Assembly (NCBI RefSeq): GCF_947179515.1
Contig: NC_067487.1
Span: 46,450,514 to 46,514,513 of the forward strand
Origin: Apodemus sylvaticus
Lineage: Eukaryota; Chordata; Mammalia; Rodentia; Muridae
Direction of reading: 5' to 3'
DNA length: 64,000 bases
Shown here: one piece after another, positions 58,843 through 64,000 of the stretch
Position numbering within the stretch: the first letter of the stretch is position 1
Layout of the letters: the number at the start of each line of letters is the position of its first letter
Program-made: the position numbers and the translations under genes
Notes under the pieces: model-generated
Told to the model about the DNA's origin: nothing
Database searches by the model: none
What the model saw: the letters and a program-made list of their open reading frames with translations, nothing else

Positions 58843-59415
58843 ACTGGGCATGATAGTGCCGGAGGACCCCGCTATACCACTCCTGGGCTATACCACTCTT
58901 CTATATACCCAGAAGATTCCCCAGCATGTAATAAGGACACATGTTCCACTATGTTCATAGCAGCCCTATTCATAATAGCCAGAAGCTGGAAAGAACCCAG
59001 ATGTCCCTCAATGGAGGAATGGATACAGAAAATGTGGTATATTTACACTATGGAATACTACTCAGCTATAACTGGAGAATGTCATCCTGAGTGAGGCAAC
59101 CCAATCACAAAAGAACACACACAGTATGTACTCACTGATAAACAGATATTAGCCCAGAAGCTCGGAATACCTAAGACACAATTCACATATCAAATGATGC
59201 CCAAGAAGAAGGAAGGAGCGGCCCCGGTCCTGGAAAGGCTCAGTGCAGCAGTGTAGGGGAATACCATGACAGGGAAGTGGGAAGGGGTGGGTTGGGGAAC
59301 AGGGGGAGGGAAGAGGGCTTATGGGACTTTCAGGGAGGGGGGGATCCAGGAAAGGAGAAATCATTTGAAATGTAAATAAAGAATATATCGAATTTAAAAA
59401 AAAAGACTTTACTTG
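58832..59415 (+). mobile_element. 5'-truncated L1Md 3' end sharing the B1 target site
   Basis: 58843-59404 holds the end of L1 ORF2 (translated pieces include EEWIQKMWYIYTMEYYSAI), a 3' UTR with a long G-rich purine tract (59277-59343), then AATGTAAATAAAGAATATAT and an A-tail. An internal deletion removes the usual sequence after the YSAI-coding codons, and ORF2 is broken. GACTTTACTTG flanks it at 58832-58842 and 59405-59415; counting tail As the duplication could be AAAGACTTTACTTG. Confidence 0.93.
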
Positions 59416-59544
59416 AAAATTATCTCTATCATTTATTTTTATCTTAAGGCTCTTGTTTTCCCCATCTCCATTTGTATCATTCTTAGAACACTATGATTAT
59501 GACGGAATTGGTGTATCTCCCCCTTTTGGAAACTATGAAAACTG

Positions 59545-59730
59545 CATTATTTTATTTATCTATATGAGTACACTGTCTCTGTCTTCAGACACACCAGAAG
59601 AGGGCATAGGATCCCATTATAGATGGTTCTGAGCCACCATGTGGTTGTTGGGAATTGAACTCAGGACCTCTGGAAGAGCAATCAGTGCTCTTAACTGCTG
59701 AGCCCTCCCCCCGCCAATTACATTATTTTA
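59545..59730 (-). mobile_element. B2 SINE with 10-bp target-site duplication
   Basis: Inverted B2 blocks CTTCAGACACACCAGAAGAG, GAGCCACCATGTGGTTG and CTCTTAACTGCTGAGCC, with a decayed head near 59718. CATTATTTTA occurs at 59545-59554 and 59721-59730. Confidence 0.9.
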
Positions 59731-61470
59731 TACTTCTACTGGCAGTGTGGGAGAGGGGCCAGTTCTGTATCTCACGGTCTGATTACTTTCACTTTAGACA
59801 CACACTAACACAGACACAATACTTTAAATAGAAGTATCTCTATCACTAGACGCTACCCATCTTTGTAAGCCAATATTTGGGTGCAAAATCCCTTTATCAA
59901 CTTTTAAGTGCCATTTTCTTATTATTTAATTTTACTTGTATTTTTCCACACCTGGATCTAAGTCCTTTACAAGAATTTACAAATGAGGCTTTTTCCTTAG
60001 TTAAGGCTTGTCCTTCCTGCTCTTTCCAAGTGCAGAAGTCTTTAAATGTAAGGAAGGCTCTAAAAGACCTTATCTCAATCCAACCTCACAAGGATTTTCT
60101 CATATTTTTTTCTACTGAAAGTTTTAAGGGCTTTGGTTTTTGTTGTTGTATGTTTGTTTCGAATTTTAAATTGTATAGTAAAGCCATCTAAATTTAAATT
60201 TTGTTTATGGTATAAGGTTACAATGCCTTGAAATCTTGTTTGGTGCCTCTTCCCCTTTGTCTAATTTCCTTTTAATTGATTTCAATTAGAAAGCACAAAT
60301 ATCTGATGATAACCGATATAAAATTATGTATATTTCAAAGGAACATATATTTTTGATTCTAGTATCAAGTACATGATTATCAAAACCAAAAGTCACTTGT
60401 AGACCCCCTTCCCCTTGCAGCCATCACAGGATCAGCAGCCACCAAAATGAAGTTCAGCCAGTCCCTTTGTGACTTCTGACTGAAGCAAGAACCACGCATG
60501 GCATTTCCATGCACATTTTGACATGTAAAGAAAAGTCACGTCTTCCCCTCTTTCCAAAGGGCTGAGACAGAAGTTAGAATGTTCAATCTAGTCCTGTTGG
60601 AAAGGATAGAGCAATCTGAGTTATCCAAGGACACTATAAAGACAAGAAGATGGGCAAAGTGGTCCAGGCATACAGAAATGTCAGCTCTACTGAATGGTTG
60701 CAGCAAGCAGAGGCTAACACTACAACTGTGCCATGTGGGCATCGTCCCAGCAAGGTGGGCATCACCAGGCAAACGCTGGACAAAACCATAAGAAGAATCC
60801 TGGACAGTGAAGTCAAGTTTTGATAAGTGGGAAAGAGAGGGGTAAATACAAGACAGAAATTACTGAGAAGATGCAGGTGTAGAGGACTCTCATGCATAAC
60901 TCTCATTAAAGAATGATTAAGTAAATACATAAAATAATACCTAATTACCAATTAGACCAACTTTATTAACTTGCTGTTCAAATGCTTTAGTATTTTAATT
61001 TGTGATCAGCTGTCTTTGAAAGCCAGGATAAATTCCTCTCCTGATTATAACTATATTAATTCTTTTTCTATTTATTAATTCTTTTTCTATGATCCTCAGT
61101 TTTGGTTTTCAGAATTAAATAGCTGAGTATTTTAAAAGTTTGCGATTATTGAGCTATCTCAGTGTAGTGGAATGAAATCTTAGTAGTCTACCCAATCATT
61201 TATGTTCCAGTTCATCTGAATTAACATGACTTTAAGTACTTTTTCAATGACAATTTTAGGATCACAGTTCTATAGTTTCATTTTTTATCTTGCCACATAA
61301 CTTGTTGAACTGTCTTCTCAAAGGTATTTTTATGTCATTTTAAGTTGAATTTAAGTATTTACATTTATTATTATACAAAATCATTTTATTTATGCTAGCT
61401 AGCTTTTGCAGGTTTTTCCCTGAATTTATCATATTTTCTTTATATTTCCTTTCATAAAGATTTCATTCTT
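59731..61470. other. Unique AT-rich intron
   Basis: No transposon recognised. A short direct repeat TTAATTCTTTTTCTAT lies near 61057-61092. No open frame has recognisable similarity. Confidence 0.5.
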
Positions 61471-61473
61471 TAG

Positions 61474-61668
61474 CAGATGACGAGATAGCTCAGTGGTAAG
61501 AGCACTCGTCGATGTTGCAGAACCCAGACAGTAATTTAAAAACGTCAGTGATTCCAGATCCACAAAACCTAGATGCCTTCTCCCCTCCACTGGCACCCGA
61601 AATGCACATGGAGGGCAAACACTTATACCCATAAAATAGACCAAATAAACATCTTTTAAAAATTCATT
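61474..61668 (+). mobile_element. B3 SINE, diverged
   Basis: GACGAGATAGCTCAGTGGTA, then GTTGCAGAACCCAGACAG, CCTCCACTGGCACCCG and a tail ATAAAATAGACCAAATAAAC fit a diverged B3. Confidence 0.72.
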
Positions 61669-61671
61669 TTT

Positions 61672-64000
61672 TAAAAATGAAGTTTCATGGAAAAAATGCA
61701 CATGATTCTGGGGTAATTCTCTTTCACTAAGTTTATTATATGACTTGAACATACAGCCTTTTGAACTATTTTTAAAAATCCACTTATAAATATTTCCCCT
61801 AATTTTAACTGTTATATACCTTTACATAAACTTGAAAACTTCTTTCATTAATTATAGTCTATATTCAAGGTAAAAATATAAGTTCTATAGTTCTTTCACT
61901 TTATCTGCCTCTAACTTCATCCATGTGACATATAACACATACACAGACACCACACACACACACACATATGACTATTACGTAATGTATGTACATAGGTGTG
62001 CACACATGCGCATCTGTGCATGTGATACCATAATTAACCATTTCTTTCTATTCCCACTTGGTACTGAGAAATATTAAATCTGAATATTCATTCATCCACG
62101 CCCCACTTCTGTTACTATTTCCTATAGCTTTTTCCCTCTCATACTTTCAAAATATCTGTTCTGTATGGCATTCTAACAAAATTCTCTAGCTCGATCTGTA
62201 GTTTCGGTAATTCATATATAAGTTGCATCAACATTTTTACTTAAATTTTTAAAGTCAAATTTAAATTCCTAAGTTCTGTGCTTGGTTCCTTCTCATGAAC
62301 ACAAAGCCCTTTCTGTGGCTCTCCAAGCATCTCCTGATCAGCCATTATCTCCAGGTCTTTGATAGATTCTCTTTCCACTTTGGATTGGGTATCTCTCCTT
62401 TACGGAGTTGACTTTGTTCATAGTGTGGTGTGTCATAATTACATGCTCTCCTTTGTTTGAGAATATCTGTCTGCCAGCTCTTTTGTTTACCACTGTCTGT
62501 TTTCAGTGATTAATGGGGACAGACAAGTGGCTTGTCTCCTGTGTGTGTGGGCTTTCTAACCCACCTGGCAGTCAGTATATATTGAGACACTGCCCTACCT
62601 CTCTGGGTCTAGCACCCACATTCAAGGATTTAGTTTGTGGGTAAACACAGCTGCCATCCACTACTTAGTGCAAGGAGACAAGAAAAATAAGGGCACAGCT
62701 CCAAATGTGGAGTTCCAATTAATAACTCTGATGAGCGCTTTGATTAATAATCCTGATGAGTTCCACTTCTATTTCATGCCTCCATTGTCTGTGTGTCTTA
62801 AGCTTTGTTTTGTGTTCCTTCCTTTGTGACAGATTTAATTCTATCTTGGTTATAGATTTAATTTGCCATTCTCTATAATTTTCATACACATACACACACT
62901 GTGTCCAATACCATGGGTCTGGAACAGGAAGGGAAAAATAGAGACCTTTATTTAAAAAAACTCAGACTTTCAATTTGTAATCACACAAGTTACTTAAATA
63001 CAATTACTTTGTGTCCTTATATTAAAATTTATAACTAACTTTCTATAACAATACTGCTCACACTAATAGCTCTTAGAAGGATGGCCAAAATAGGGGTAAC
63101 TCCAAGATTTAAATGATCGTGCCTCTTCAGCAGAGTCTTTTTTACAATACTTTGGACCTTAGGAAATTAAAAATCATTAAGTATATGATGCCACCACAAT
63201 GTCATCAATCTGTTTTGTTTGGTATTAGATATTTCAGAGCTTCAACTTAGCTCAGCGCGTGATATATCATTAAGAGCATATTACTTCTTCTCCAGTTGCC
63301 AATATGCCATGACAACTATAGGAGTCTATCACAGTCTGAGCACTTACACAATCACTATGGCCAGTGCTTCTCTCCCAAGAAAACATCCAGAAACCTAAGC
63401 GAAAGGGTGACTGTATGAATGTGTGCACATGAATCTGTGTAGCAAGAATTGTATTCTTGAGCCCGGGTATATAATTGATATTAAAGAACATGAATTAAAT
63501 ACTAACAAGCCAACTTTCTCCTTCTGTAGGGCCTATCATCACTCTAGCATCTTGAGGAATGATTTAACAGCATACCCTCTGCCCCGAAACTGCTGATATG
63601 CATGCAGTTTTAATGCTTTGCCTGCATTCTTCTCCTCTGTGAAATCTCCTTTGTCTCATCTTACCCTTGACTGAATTCTGAACTCATTCCAGTTAGAGGA
63701 TAGATAATGTGTGTGTCCTGCTCATACAACACATAAAACATAAGTTAACCTACATATTTACCCTAACTAAAGATAAAATAAGTAACTGAGATTGAGGTGG
63801 GAGGTAAAGAAAGGACCCAGGGCTGTACCACCCTTTGCAGTAGCTCAATAGCCAGGGTAAGGCACACAGTAGGAGCTCTGAGGTCAAACGCATAGGTTAT
63901 GTTATGCACTCCAGCAGGAAAAGAGCTATCAGTATCATCAGCTACCAGCATCAAAAAGAAAAACTACTTTGGGGAAGCTAAGGGCCTTGCCCAATGTCCC
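61672..64000. other. Unique intron to the window edge
   Basis: About 2.3 kb with a short CA run (61950-61967) and no SINE or LTR recognised. The segment near 63820-63880 (AAGGCACACAGTAGGAGCTC) vaguely recalls a MIR/L2 end. No supported gene. Confidence 0.5.

Larger units (their letters stand above)
27707..64000 (-). other. Arl15: Arl15 intron 5' of the exon (gene sense), partial
   Basis: Sequence above the acceptor is read as the preceding intron. It continues to the window edge without any recognisable upstream ARL15 exon such as the P-loop segment. It is richer in LTR and L1-derived sequence than the other side. Over 36 kb in this window fits the known large size of Arl15. Confidence 0.8.

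Noticed and set aside
58840..59094. Functional L1 ORF2 C-terminus
   Set aside because: Only the last part is present, with a 5' truncation and an internal deletion, so it is a dead fragment.
1..64000. Additional Arl15 exons
   Set aside because: I looked for the P-loop exon and the terminal exon on the minus strand and did not see either; they are expected outside the window.

Overview
The window is rodent genomic DNA, almost certainly mouse (Mus). Young B1 and B2 SINEs, B3, B4 and ID-type SINEs, mouse-type MaLR LTRs and an L1Md-like 3' end are scattered through AT-rich sequence with many long microsatellites. Older mammalian repeats (L2-like, MLT1/MST-like) lie between them. Nothing bacterial, phage or plasmid-like was seen, and there is no CRISPR array, operon or intact mobile-element gene.

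Only one coding segment can be supported. It is a 209-bp internal exon of Arl15 (ADP-ribosylation factor-like 15) on the minus strand at 27498-27706, with a pyrimidine-rich acceptor and a GT donor. Everything else reads as intron of the same gene: 1-27497 is the 3'-side intron and 27707-64000 the 5'-side intron in gene orientation. No other Arl15 exon was recognised.

Layout. 1-12 kb is intron with B3, B4, B2 and B1 SINEs, a MaLR solo LTR at 7.3-7.7 kb and long pyrimidine microsatellites. 12-27 kb is SINE-poor, with several CA/TG or TC tracts and AT-rich unique stretches that look like candidate conserved noncoding sequence. 27.5-27.7 kb is the Arl15 exon, with an ancient MaLR LTR about 0.5 kb upstream in gene sense. 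30-37 kb is repeat-rich: an ERVK-like solo LTR with a clean 6-bp duplication, B1, B4, two MaLR LTRs, and a B1 that seems to have carried 3' flanking sequence with it. 37-47 kb is mostly unique, with L2 relics, a MaLR LTR, a (GGAA)n tract and a 20-bp minisatellite. 47-50 kb holds a B3, an L1 tail and a nearly complete non-coding MaLR element with a mosaic 5' LTR. 50-64 kb is unique intron plus scattered SINEs, one MaLR LTR, and a B1-L1 pair in which three copies of one target-site sequence flank two insertions.

The best second-look items are the B1/L1 pair at one site (58632-59415), the apparent B1 3' transduction (36612-37037), the mosaic MaLR (47992-50006), the higher-order minisatellite (42761-42980), the 56-bp purine-pyrimidine alternation at 17456-17511 and the long SINE-free stretches next to the exon. 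I found no convincing new gene or biochemical system. Repeat family names were assigned by eye.
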